Below are positions 8,595 through 15,592 of a stretch of 64,000 bases of DNA, piece after piece. Source of the DNA: Poriferisodalis sp965215815 (GTDB taxonomy: Bacteria > Actinomycetota > Acidimicrobiia > Acidimicrobiales > Poriferisodalaceae); NCBI RefSeq assembly GCF_965215815.1, contig NZ_CBDCEO010000013.1, positions 1,302,001 to 1,366,000 of the forward strand. Reading direction: 5' to 3'. Made by a program: the position numbers and the translations under genes. Position 1 is the first letter of the stretch. Each line of letters begins with the position of its first letter. The notes under the pieces are model-generated. The model was not told the origin of the DNA and did no database searches. It saw nothing but the letters and a program-made list of their open reading frames with translations.

Positions 8595-8690
8595 TGGCGG
8601 AGGTGGACGGGAATCGAACCCGCCGGACGGGGATCGCCCGTCCCGCCCGCTTTGAAGGCGGGGGAGCCCACCAGGCGCTCAGACACCTCC
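8595..8690 (-). tRNA. selC: tRNA-Sec (anticodon TCA)
   Basis: On the minus strand: acceptor GGAGGTG pairs with CACCTCC, followed by discriminator G and an encoded CCA (8595-8597). The anticodon stem CCCGC/GCGGG closes the loop CTTCAAA, anticodon TCA. The long variable arm has a 7-bp stem (GGACGGG/CCCGTCC) and the T loop is TTCGATT. The extended D stem with TGGT loop and the long variable arm fit selenocysteine tRNA rather than serine or tryptophan. No selA, selB, selD or obvious selenoprotein lies in this window. Confidence 0.9.
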
Positions 8691-8841
8691 GTCGGTCATC
8701 TTTGCCCACCTTCGCGCCCCGCGCCAGCCGCCAAGCCCACTGGTGCTCCTCGGAAAATCAATTGATCGCGCACCACGGCATCGACCAAGGTCACATCTCG
8801 TAATGACTTTCATATGTTTTCTCTGATTTTCAGGAGCATCA

Positions 8842-9474
8842 ATGATCTATGCCTATGTGGGCGCGAAGGGCGGCGTCGGCAATACCGTGACGGCCCTGCT
8901 TGCTGCGAGCAGTGCCAAGCGCGCCGGTCGCGATGTCGTGCTGGTCGATCTCACCGGCGACTTCGGTGTGGTGCTGGGCACAGCGCCCGATCTGCCGGGC
9001 ATCGCCGAGTGGACCGCGGCAGACGAACTGTCATTGGGCGCAGCGTCGGCGCTGGCGGTCGATGTCGCGCCCGGGGTCAGCTTGTTGCCGCGCGGCAGCG
9101 GCGAGATCGACGACGCCCGGCTCGGAACCCTGTGGTCGTTGCTCGCTGCCAAGCCACGGGTCAACATCATCGACGCGGGTCGCGGCCGGGCGGCGCTCGA
9201 CCGGGTGGCGGGGCCGAGGGTGCGGCGCCTGCTCACGATGACCTGCTGTTACCAGGCGCTGCACCGAGCACGCGATGTCGTGGCCGAGGTTGACGACGTG
9301 ATCGTGCTGACCGATACGCAGCGCGCGCTGGGCCTCGCCGACATCGAGGCCGCATTGGGACGTCATGCCGATGCCGTCGTGGCGGTCGACCGCTCGATCT
9401 CGCGCTGGGCCGATGCGGGCCTGCTGCTCGACCGTTGCGCGAAGTCGGCGCGGTCGCTGGATGCGTTCTTGTGA
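8842..9474 (+). CDS. tadZ: Tad pilus MinD/ParA-like ATPase (TadZ/CpaE-like)
   Basis: 210 residues with a deviant Walker A near the N-terminus (AKGGVGNTVTA) and the switch strand VVLVDLTGDFG, as in the MinD/ParA superfamily. TadZ/CpaE proteins place the Tad secretion complex at a cell pole. The protein lacks the N-terminal receiver-like domain of longer TadZ. It starts a tightly packed tad operon, its stop overlapping the next gene by GTGA. Confidence 0.82.
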   Translation: MIYAYVGAKGGVGNTVTALLAASSAKRAGRDVVLVDLTGDFGVVLGTAPDLPGIAEWTAADELSLGAASALAVDVAPGVSLLPRGSGEIDDARLGTLWSLLAAKPRVNIIDAGRGRAALDRVAGPRVRRLLTMTCCYQALHRARDVVAEVDDVIVLTDTQRALGLADIEAALGRHADAVVAVDRSISRWADAGLLLDRCAKSARSLDAFL

Positions 9475-10595
9475 ATCGCACGGCTCGGGCTGTCGGGCGG
9501 CATCCGGCAAGCAGGGCGCCATCAAGCAAAGCATTTGTGGAGGAGATCCACGAACGGTTCCTGCCGGCGCCGGCGCCCGAGGCCCGCGACGTCGCAGCCG
9601 CTGTCGACACGGCGGCACCGTTGCTCGACCGCAACCACGCGGCCGAGCTCGTCTCCGAAGTGCTGGCCCGCCTTGCGGGCGTCGGCCCGCTCGCGCAGAT
9701 CTGGGGCGACGACGAGGTGACTGAGGTGATGATCAACGGCCCCGGCCCGATCGTCATCGAGCGTCGCGGCCGTCTGTCGACGCTGGGTTCGATCAGCGCC
9801 GCCGAGGTGCATCGCCTTGTCGAGTACTTGCTGGGGCCGACGGGGCGCCGCGTGGACCGGCGTCTTCCCATGGTGGACGTGCGGCTCGACGACCGCACGC
9901 GCTGCCACATCGCCGTGCCGCCGGTTGCGGTGGACGGCCCGTACATCACGCTGCGCCGTTTCCCCGCCGACATCCGCCACCTCAGCGAGTTGGCACGTCC
10001 GGCTGACGTCGAACATCTGCATCGGCTTGTGGCTGAACGAGCCAACCTGATCGTCTTCGGCCCCACCAGCACGGGCAAGACCTCTCTGCTGGCGAGCTTG
10101 CTGGCCACGGTCGCCGACCGGGAGCGCCTCGTTGTCGTCGAGGAAGCAGCGGAGCTGCCTCGGCTGGGCGTCAGCACGGTGCGCCTCGAAGGCCAGCCGC
10201 CGAATGTCGACGGGGTCGGAGCGGTGACGATGGCCGACTTGGTGGCAGCGGCGCTGCGGATGCGACCCGACCGTCTGGTGATCGGCGAAGTGCGCGGCCC
10301 AGAAGCAGCGGCGCTGCTGCAAGCCCTTACGACCGGCCACCGCGGCTCGGTATCGACCCTGCACGCCGACGATCCCGCGCATGCGCTGTGGCGGCTCGAA
10401 CAGCTTGCTCGAACCGGTGGCGCGGTCGGCGATGTCGGCGCGCACATCGCGTCGGTTCTCGACGGCCTCATTCACATGAGTCGCGCTCCCGAGGGGCGCC
10501 GGGTGGTCATAGCCATCTACGAAGTGCGAAGCGACGGCTCGCTGCAGCAAACTGCCGGGTTGGACATGGCGGCGCGCGTGGCTGCTGCCGTGTGA
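9471..10595 (+). CDS. tadA: Tad secretion ATPase TadA/CpaF
   Basis: 374-residue type II/IV secretion ATPase that powers pilin export. Seen: the N-terminal domain with EVTEVMINGPGPIVIERRG, Walker A FGPTSTGKTS (near 200), Asp box VVEEAAELP, Walker B-like RLVIGEVRGPEAAALLQAL and His box TGHRGSVSTLHAD. The GTG at 9471 overlaps the tadZ stop; in-frame codons further upstream overlap tadZ and are unlikely. tadB begins 3 bp after the stop. Confidence 0.92.
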   Translation: MNRTARAVGRHPASRAPSSKAFVEEIHERFLPAPAPEARDVAAAVDTAAPLLDRNHAAELVSEVLARLAGVGPLAQIWGDDEVTEVMINGPGPIVIERRGRLSTLGSISAAEVHRLVEYLLGPTGRRVDRRLPMVDVRLDDRTRCHIAVPPVAVDGPYITLRRFPADIRHLSELARPADVEHLHRLVAERANLIVFGPTSTGKTSLLASLLATVADRERLVVVEEAAELPRLGVSTVRLEGQPPNVDGVGAVTMADLVAAALRMRPDRLVIGEVRGPEAAALLQALTTGHRGSVSTLHADDPAHALWRLEQLARTGGAVGDVGAHIASVLDGLIHMSRAPEGRRVVIAIYEVRSDGSLQQTAGLDMAARVAAAV

Positions 10596-10598
10596 TGG

Positions 10599-11249
10599 AT
10601 GCGGCTGAGCGTGCTGTTCGTAGTGGTGCTGGCATGCGTGGGCGCGATCACCTCACCGGCGGTGCGCCAGTGGCTCCGCATGCGTCGGCAACGGCGACGC
10701 GACCGGGCAGCGGTCGCAGCCCGTTCGGCGCACATGGGCGACTACTGCGCGGCCGTGTCGCGCTGGCTGGGAGGTGGAGACACGCTGCTGCAGGCGCTGC
10801 GCGCTGCCGCCGGAGATGGCCCGATGTCGCTGCCGCTGGATCAGGTCTCGGCCGAGCACGAGCGTGGGGTCACGCTGAGCCGCGCCGTGCAGCGATGGGC
10901 GGCGCGCGAGCAGACGTCCGAGGCGGCGCTGCTCTCGACGGCAGTCACACTCGCCTCAGACCGGGTGGGGGCACAGCCGCAGCTCTTCGACCATGTCGCT
11001 GTGACAGTCCGGGCGCGAGCCGACATGGCCGCCGAGGCTCGCGTCCACGCAGCGCAGGCCCGCGCTTCGGTCTGGGTCGTGGCGGTCTTGCCGTGGGTGG
11101 TCGCGCTCGCGCTGCTGGCCGAAGGCGGTGCTGCTGCCCGAGTGCTCACGTCCACACCGCTGGGCTGGTTCTGCTGCGGAGCGGCGGTCCTCTTAGAGCT
11201 AGGGGGCGTGTCGTGGATGCGCGCTTCGGTCGCACGGGCGATGCGATGA
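10599..11249 (+). CDS. tadB: Tad inner-membrane platform protein TadB
   Basis: 216 residues with an N-terminal hydrophobic segment (LSVLFVVVLACVGAI), a cytoplasmic GspF-like region and two C-terminal hydrophobic segments (VWVVAVLPWVVALALLAEG and a helix near 190-205). TadB and TadC form the membrane platform for pilus assembly. The order tadA-tadB-tadC is standard. Its stop overlaps the next ATG inside a tandem repeat. Confidence 0.8.
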   Translation: MRLSVLFVVVLACVGAITSPAVRQWLRMRRQRRRDRAAVAARSAHMGDYCAAVSRWLGGGDTLLQALRAAAGDGPMSLPLDQVSAEHERGVTLSRAVQRWAAREQTSEAALLSTAVTLASDRVGAQPQLFDHVAVTVRARADMAAEARVHAAQARASVWVVAVLPWVVALALLAEGGAAARVLTSTPLGWFCCGAAVLLELGGVSWMRASVARAMR

Positions 11250-11316
11250 CGGGCGATGCGATGACGGGTGATGCGATGACGGGCGATGCGATGACGGGCG
11301 ATGCGATGACGGGCGA
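11234..11316 (+). repeat. 15-bp tandem repeat spanning the tadB stop and tadC start
   Basis: Five units of ACGGGCGATGCGATG (one with a C to T change) plus an 8-bp partial. In the tadC frame they encode repeats of MTGDA, so tadC has several in-frame ATG codons spaced 15 bp apart. In the tadB frame the second unit supplies the TGA stop. Confidence 0.95.
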
Positions 11317-12055
11317 GATAGCTGCGGTATGGAGCACGGCAGCTCGCGACGCCGCCCTCGTGGTCGGCTCGTTTTCGGACAGCCTCATCTTCAGAAGCGT
11401 CGTGTTGACCAATCCTGTCGTCGTCGGCGGGTTGGCTGCTGGCGCCGTCTGCTGGGGCGGCTGCATCACCCGGCCCGAGCCGGCGCGCCGCCGCGCGATG
11501 CTGCTCGCAGCCACGGCACAGCACCCCTGGGATGCGTTCACCACGGCGGGCTCCCTCGCCAGCCGCCCGGCCCGTTGGCTGCGCCTGGCGTGGTCGCACC
11601 GTGGCGACGCTCCGCACCCCGATCACGTGGTGGCGGAGTTGGGGGCCATCGTCGACGTGATGAACGTGGCCCTGGCGTCGGGGCTCTCGATCATGGCATC
11701 GCTGCAGCTCGCGCTCGCCCACCGTGACGCTGCGAGCCCGACCGGCCGCTGGCTCGCCGCACTGACCGCGCCCCATCGGCCGCTTGACGAAGCGCTGGAC
11801 GAGTTCGGCCGCGCGTGCGGGCCCCGCGCGCGGGCCTTTGCCGCTGCGGTCACCGGCTCCATGCGTACCGGCATTCCGCTGGCACCCGAGCTGGAGCGTC
11901 TCGGGCGGGAGCTGCGCGATGACGTCCGCCGGCGTCTCGAGGGGAGGGTCCGGCGCCTGCCGGTGCTGCTGCTGTTCCCCCTCGTGCTGTGCGTGCTCCC
12001 GGCGCTCGGGCTGATCGCGATCGTGCCGGTGCTCGTCGCCGCGTTCGGTGCCTGA
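11246..12055 (+). CDS. tadC: Tad inner-membrane platform protein TadC
   Basis: 269 residues. After an MTGDA-repeat start come a hydrophobic segment (VVLTNPVVVGGLAAGAVCW), a GspF-like cytoplasmic domain (VVAELGAIVDVMNVALASG, then TGSMRTGIPLAPELERLG) and a C-terminal double hydrophobic segment (LPVLLLFPLVLCVLPALGL). Paired with TadB as the secretion platform. The first ATG (11246) overlaps the tadB stop as ATGA; later ATGs in the repeat could also be used. Confidence 0.82.
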   Translation: MTGDAMTGDAMTGDAMTGDAMTGEIAAVWSTAARDAALVVGSFSDSLIFRSVVLTNPVVVGGLAAGAVCWGGCITRPEPARRRAMLLAATAQHPWDAFTTAGSLASRPARWLRLAWSHRGDAPHPDHVVAELGAIVDVMNVALASGLSIMASLQLALAHRDAASPTGRWLAALTAPHRPLDEALDEFGRACGPRARAFAAAVTGSMRTGIPLAPELERLGRELRDDVRRRLEGRVRRLPVLLLFPLVLCVLPALGLIAIVPVLVAAFGA

Positions 12056-12107
12056 TGCCCCGCACCCGCTTCGCACCCAAACCAACCAGAACCCCCAAGG
12101 AGCTCCG

Positions 12108-12377
12108 ATGACGGAATTCTCGACCACCCATCCGACCGCCCATCCGACCGCCCATCTGACTGCTGTGGCCCGCCGCCCGCCGCCGGTGCGTCGCACCCAC
12201 CGGCTCACGGCGGTTGATCAAGCCGACGAGGCCGGTCAGACCACCGCCGAGTACGCCCTGCTCACGGGTGCCATCGCGTTGCTGGTGGCGGCGGTTACGG
12301 CCTGGGCCGCCAGCACCGGCAAGATCGGCCGCCTGCTCGACGCGGTGTTCAACTACCTCACCAAGGCCATCTCCTGA
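12108..12377 (+). CDS. Flp/DUF4244-type pilin precursor
   Basis: 89 residues. A charged leader holds an HPTAHPTAHLTA repeat, then EAGQTTAEYALLTGAIALL, the Flp-type signature with Glu at +5 of the mature pilin and a long hydrophobic helix. This is the expected structural subunit exported by TadABC. The ATG at 12108 is chosen because AAGGAG lies 6 bp upstream. The leader is longer than in typical Flp pilins. No prepilin peptidase gene is in the window. Confidence 0.82.
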   Translation: MTEFSTTHPTAHPTAHLTAVARRPPPVRRTHRLTAVDQADEAGQTTAEYALLTGAIALLVAAVTAWAASTGKIGRLLDAVFNYLTKAIS

Positions 12378-12832
12378 GCCCACGCGCCCCTGGCCGCCCC
12401 GAGCACGGGCAGGCCACAGTCGAGTTGGCCCTGCTCATGCCGTTCCTGGTGTTGCTGCTCATGTGCATTGTCCAGACGGCCTTGGTCGCGCGCGACGCAG
12501 TGCTGGTGTCACATGCAGCCCGGGTTGGCGCGCGCATTGCGGCGGTGGAGCCATCGCTGAACGCCGTCCGCAACGCGGTAATCGCCGCAACCCCGCTTGA
12601 TTCCAGACGGCTCGTCGTCGAGCGAGAATCCGCCCGCGACCTGGTGCGCGTCACCGTGCGCTACCGCTCGCCCACGGAGGTTCCGCTGGTCGGTGTCCTG
12701 ATCGGCGACGTCGATCTGTCCGAATCGGCCGCCATGCCCGACGAACGCCGAGGTCGTCGCGGGGGATACCGCGAAATTGCCGCTTGCGCATGTCACAACC
12801 ATGGGGTTCAATGGCAAGTCACACACCTGTAA
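12374..12832 (+). CDS. TadE-like pseudopilin/minor pilin
   Basis: About 152 residues: HGQATVELALLMPFLVLLL at the N-terminus is the TadE prepilin-like signature, followed by a globular region typical of TadE (AVLVSHAARVGARIAA). No ATG or GTG lies upstream of the signature in this frame. The CTG at 12374, which overlaps the pilin stop (CTGA) and follows AAGG, is the best start. A TTG at 12425 would cut the conserved motif. The stop TAA falls inside a 16-bp palindrome. Confidence 0.72.
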   Translation: MSPRAPGRPEHGQATVELALLMPFLVLLLMCIVQTALVARDAVLVSHAARVGARIAAVEPSLNAVRNAVIAATPLDSRRLVVERESARDLVRVTVRYRSPTEVPLVGVLIGDVDLSESAAMPDERRGRRGGYREIAACACHNHGVQWQVTHL

Positions 12833-12840
12833 TTACAGGT
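12825..12840. promoter_or_regulatory. Perfect 16-bp palindrome upstream of whiB2-like gene
   Basis: ACCTGTAATTACAGGT is fully self-complementary and AT-rich at its centre in GC-rich surroundings. It spans the tadE stop and lies 75 bp upstream of the WhiB ATG. This suggests a dimeric regulator site for whiB. Confidence 0.45.
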
Positions 12841-12914
12841 CGGGTATCTCGTCACCGAGATTGCAGCTGCAACCGAGGTCGGGAACACCTGTCGAGGGAC
12901 TGCCGGGAGGAACG

Positions 12915-13193
12915 ATGGCATTCGCAACTGAAGAAGCGCTCGAAGCACCAGAAGGGAACTGGTGGGATCAGGCCAACTGCCTCGGCGTCGATCCCGATTT
13001 GTTCTTTCCCGAGCGCGGGGCCAGCACCCGCGAGGCCAAGGCCGTCTGCCGCGGCTGCATCGTCAGCGATGACTGCCTCGAGTACGCGCTCCAGAACAGC
13101 GAGAAGTTCGGCATCTGGGGCGGCATGAGCGAGCGAGAGCGCCGCCGAGTACGCCGCCAACGAGCCCTGACGAGGCGCGCCGCAACTGGCTGA
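12915..13193 (+). CDS. whiB2: WhiB-family iron-sulfur regulator (WhiB2/WhmD-like)
   Basis: 92 residues with the four cluster cysteines (NCLGVDPDLFFPERG, then CRGCIVSDDCLEYAL), the FGIWGG turn and a basic C-terminus (SERERRRVRRQRAL). The STREAK segment and CLEYAL...FGIWGG match the WhiB2/WhmD branch, which controls septation and development in actinobacteria. Start ATG at 12915 after GGGAGG. Confidence 0.88.
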   Translation: MAFATEEALEAPEGNWWDQANCLGVDPDLFFPERGASTREAKAVCRGCIVSDDCLEYALQNSEKFGIWGGMSERERRRVRRQRALTRRAATG

Positions 13194-13255
13194 CGTGTCG
13201 AGGCCTGCCAGCCCGGCTACTGGCTTGACGTAGCGCTGGTACGCTCGCGGCCGTG

Positions 13256-13462
13256 ATGGCAATTGCGCTCGGACCGCCTGAGCTGCTCATCCTGCTCATC
13301 ATCGTGCTGGTGCTGTTCGGGGGAGCCAAGCTGCCGAAACTGGCGCGCTCGCTGGGCCAGGCTCAGCGCGAGTTCCGTGAAGGCGTGAGCGACGCGGAAA
13401 AGGCGGCTGGCGACGGCTCGTCGAGCAGTTCGTCGAGCGACTCCAAGCCCAAAGACTCTTGA
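13256..13462 (+). CDS. tatA: Twin-arginine translocase subunit TatA/E
   Basis: 68 residues: an N-terminal helix (PELLILLIIVLVLFGGAKLP), the FG-x-KLP hinge, an amphipathic helix (LARSLGQAQREFREG) and a serine-rich charged tail. TatA forms the pore for folded proteins with Tat signals. GTG at 13253 directly precedes the ATG and is an alternative start. tatC is not in the window. Confidence 0.88.
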   Translation: MAIALGPPELLILLIIVLVLFGGAKLPKLARSLGQAQREFREGVSDAEKAAGDGSSSSSSSDSKPKDS

Positions 13463-13474
13463 CGTAGCTCGCGC

Positions 13475-13906
13475 TCAGGCGGCGCGAGCGGGCTTTTGTG
13501 CACGGCGACGATCTCGCAGAGTCCGGCGGCGCTGCCGCTCCGAAGTCCCGCCCCACACTCCGTGGGTGATGTTGTTGGCGAGTGCGTACTCCCGACACGG
13601 GTCTTTCACCGGGCACTCTGCGCACACCTTCTGAGCGGCGATCACGCCGGCCCCATCGCTGGGAAAGAAGACGTTCGGGTCGATATCGGCACATTTGCGT
13701 TGAATGACCCAGTCGGAGGCCAGGCTCTCCGAGCCAGGGCCGTTCGGCACGTGGACAGAAGCGACCTGCAATGTCGGCAGATCGCTCGATTCGGGGTTCT
13801 GCCTTGCTGCCCGGATCGAACCGACCAGAAAAGCTCCGTTGTTGAGGCCTCGGCTGGCGAGGTCATCGTCGTACATCCTCATCGCGAGAACCAACGCCAT
13901 ACACAT
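13475..13906 (-). CDS. WhiB-family regulator
   Basis: Up to 143 residues. The WhiB domain is C-terminal: KCADIDPNVFFPSD, CAECPVKDPCREYAL, HGVWGGTSERQRRR, then a basic tail RDRRRAQKPARAA that could contact DNA. The N-terminal ~60 residues are unusual for short WhiB proteins. ATG codons at 13906 and 13900, and one near 13876, are all possible starts. Divergent from the gene at 14023, with an 11-bp-spaced TTCAT triplet between them. Confidence 0.82.
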   Translation of the reverse strand: MCMALVLAMRMYDDDLASRGLNNGAFLVGSIRAARQNPESSDLPTLQVASVHVPNGPGSESLASDWVIQRKCADIDPNVFFPSDGAGVIAAQKVCAECPVKDPCREYALANNITHGVWGGTSERQRRRTLRDRRRAQKPARAA

Positions 13907-13932
13907 GCTTCTGGTTCCGGGGATTGCCGACT

Positions 13933-13959
13933 TTCATCGAATTTTCATGTGGTGTTCAT
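13933..13959. promoter_or_regulatory. PHO-box-like direct repeat (TTCAT x3, 11-bp period)
   Basis: TTCAT begins at 13933, 13944 and 13955, an exact 11-bp spacing. This is the architecture bound by PhoP/PhoB-type regulators. It lies between the divergent whiB gene and the hypothetical gene at 14023. Confidence 0.6.
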
Positions 13960-14022
13960 GACCTGTTTGCCACAACGACGTCGGTACCCTTGCCGTGCGC
14001 CGATCCACACCCAAGGAAGCCC

Positions 14023-14307
14023 GTGTCCGACATCGCCACCGAAGCCGAACAGCTCCCGCCTGAGGTCGGCATCCGCATCATCTATCTGGGGCCTGTAGCG
14101 CCCCATTGGGAGATCGCAGGGATCTACGGCGAAGAGGCGGCCGTCGACGAATTCCGCCGTCGCACCAACGCGCGCCTGCAGCTGCTCCCGCCCCACGATC
14201 CGCAGTTCCGCCGTAACCGCGAGCGGGTCGTGCGCGACGCCGAACGCGAGAACTACGAGCTGCACTGGGACCTCGGCATGCCCGAGGAAGAAGACGAAGC
14301 GAACTAG
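14023..14307 (+). CDS. Conserved-type small hypothetical protein, likely Pho-regulated
   Basis: 94 residues from GTG at 14023, preceded by AAGGAAG. The protein (VGIRIIYLGPVAPHWEI near 15, DEFRRRTNARLQLLPPHD near 45, ERENYELHWDLGMPEEED at the end) is soluble and acidic at the C-terminus with no motif I recognise. It sits between two PHO-box arrays and upstream of pstS, so a phosphate-starvation role is plausible but not shown. Confidence 0.6.
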   Translation: MSDIATEAEQLPPEVGIRIIYLGPVAPHWEIAGIYGEEAAVDEFRRRTNARLQLLPPHDPQFRRNRERVVRDAERENYELHWDLGMPEEEDEAN

Positions 14308-14342
14308 CTGGTACTTCCGGCCTCCGCGGACCCGGTCGCCGC

Positions 14343-14382
14343 GTTCACGGGTTGTTCACGGCATTCGTTCCGGTCGTTCACC
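14343..14382. promoter_or_regulatory. PHO box upstream of pstS
   Basis: GTTCAC starts at 14343, 14354 and 14376, with a degenerate unit (TCGTTC) at 14365: four units in exact 11-bp register, 46 bp upstream of the pstS ATG. This is the direct-repeat structure of actinobacterial PHO boxes, so the PhoB/RegX3-like regulator encoded downstream is the expected ligand. Confidence 0.85.
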
Positions 14383-14427
14383 GGCTACCACCAGTGATGT
14401 CACCGGCCCTTCGTAGCGTGCGCGACG

Positions 14428-15516
14428 ATGCGAAAGACTCGTACAAGCACGAAATTGCTCGTGGCGATGCTCACTGCATTCGCCCTGATTGCCGCTGCGT
14501 GCGGCAGCGACGACGATTCGTCTGACGGCGGCAGCGCTCCCGCTGCGACCGCCGCGGCCGACGACATGGCCGACGAAGACATGGCCGAGTCGCTCAGCGG
14601 CTCAATCACCGTCACCGGCTCCTCCACGGTCGAGCCGGTCACCAACTTGCTGGCTGAGGCCTTCGCAGAAGCACACCGCGGTGTGGCGTTCTCGGTCGCC
14701 GGCCCTGGTTCGGGCGACGGCCATAAGGCCGCCTGCGCCGGCGAAATCCCCATCTGGAACAGCTCGCGCCAGATCATGGACTCCGAAGCCGAGTGCCTTG
14801 CTGAGGCCGGCGTCGAGTTCATCGAACTGCGCGTCGGCATCGACGGCATCTCGGTCATCACCGCAGCGGCCAACGACACCGTCGACTGCCTGAATTTCGC
14901 AGACCTCTACAGCCTGGTCGGCGTCGAGTCCACCGGCATCAGCTCCTGGACCGACGCCAACAGCCTGAACGCTGAGCTGGGCGGCACCGGTCCGTTCAGC
15001 GGCGGCGCACTCGAGATCTTCGCTCCCGGCGAAGAGTCGGGCACCTTCGACAGCTTCATCGAGATCGCCCTCGAAGACGTCTGGGAAGGCCGCGTCGAAG
15101 AGGGCCACGCCGATGAGGACTTCGCCGTGCGTCCCGACTACAACGCGTCGGCCAACGACAACGTGATCATCGACGGCATCGCCGGCAACGAATACAGCCT
15201 GGGCTGGGTCGGCTTCGCCTTCGCCGACGAGAACCGTGACCTGGTCAAGCTGCTCGAGGTCGACGGCGGCGACGGCTGCGTGTCCCCGACGTCCGAAACC
15301 ATCGCCTCGGCCGAGTTCCCGATCGCCCGCTTCCTCTACACCTACATTGACGCGGCGCAGGCGTCAGACCCGGCTATCAAGGCGTTTGTCGATTTCATGG
15401 TGAGCGACGAGGGCCAGCCCTACGTGATCGAGGCCGGCTACGTGAACCTGGATGCGACCGATCTGGAGCAGTCACGCAGCAATTGGAACAACCTGACCAC
15501 CGGCAAGAACTTCTAG
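14428..15516 (+). CDS. pstS: Phosphate ABC transporter substrate-binding lipoprotein
   Basis: 362 residues. Lipoprotein signal with lipobox IAAACGS, an acidic/Ala linker, then the PstS fold: ITVTGSSTVEPVT, GPGSGDG, SSRQIMDSEA, and FAPGEESGTFDSFIE for phosphate contact. It captures phosphate outside the membrane and delivers it to PstCA. First gene of pstSCAB-phoU, behind a PHO box. Confidence 0.94.
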   Translation: MRKTRTSTKLLVAMLTAFALIAAACGSDDDSSDGGSAPAATAAADDMADEDMAESLSGSITVTGSSTVEPVTNLLAEAFAEAHRGVAFSVAGPGSGDGHKAACAGEIPIWNSSRQIMDSEAECLAEAGVEFIELRVGIDGISVITAAANDTVDCLNFADLYSLVGVESTGISSWTDANSLNAELGGTGPFSGGALEIFAPGEESGTFDSFIEIALEDVWEGRVEEGHADEDFAVRPDYNASANDNVIIDGIAGNEYSLGWVGFAFADENRDLVKLLEVDGGDGCVSPTSETIASAEFPIARFLYTYIDAAQASDPAIKAFVDFMVSDEGQPYVIEAGYVNLDATDLEQSRSNWNNLTTGKNF

Positions 15517-15536
15517 ACATCCGGGAACCAAAGACG

Positions 15537-15592
15537 CCATCGCATGAGTCCCATCGCATGAGTCCCATCGCATGAGTCCCATCGCATGAGTC
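15537..15592 (+). repeat. 14-bp tandem repeat making a chain of overlapping micro-ORFs before pstC
   Basis: Four units of CCATCGCATGAGTC. Each ATG (15544, 15558, 15572) opens a five-codon ORF, M-S-P-I-A, whose TGA overlaps the next ATG as ATGA. The fourth ATG (15586) is the pstC start. Because the period is 14 bp, consecutive ATGs are in different frames and each ORF hands over to the next by stop-start overlap. Confidence 0.93.

Noticed and set aside
10388..11245. Upstream extension of the tadC frame across tadB
   Set aside because: Sequence there is Arg/Ala-rich shadow of tadA and tadB; tadC homology begins after 11246.
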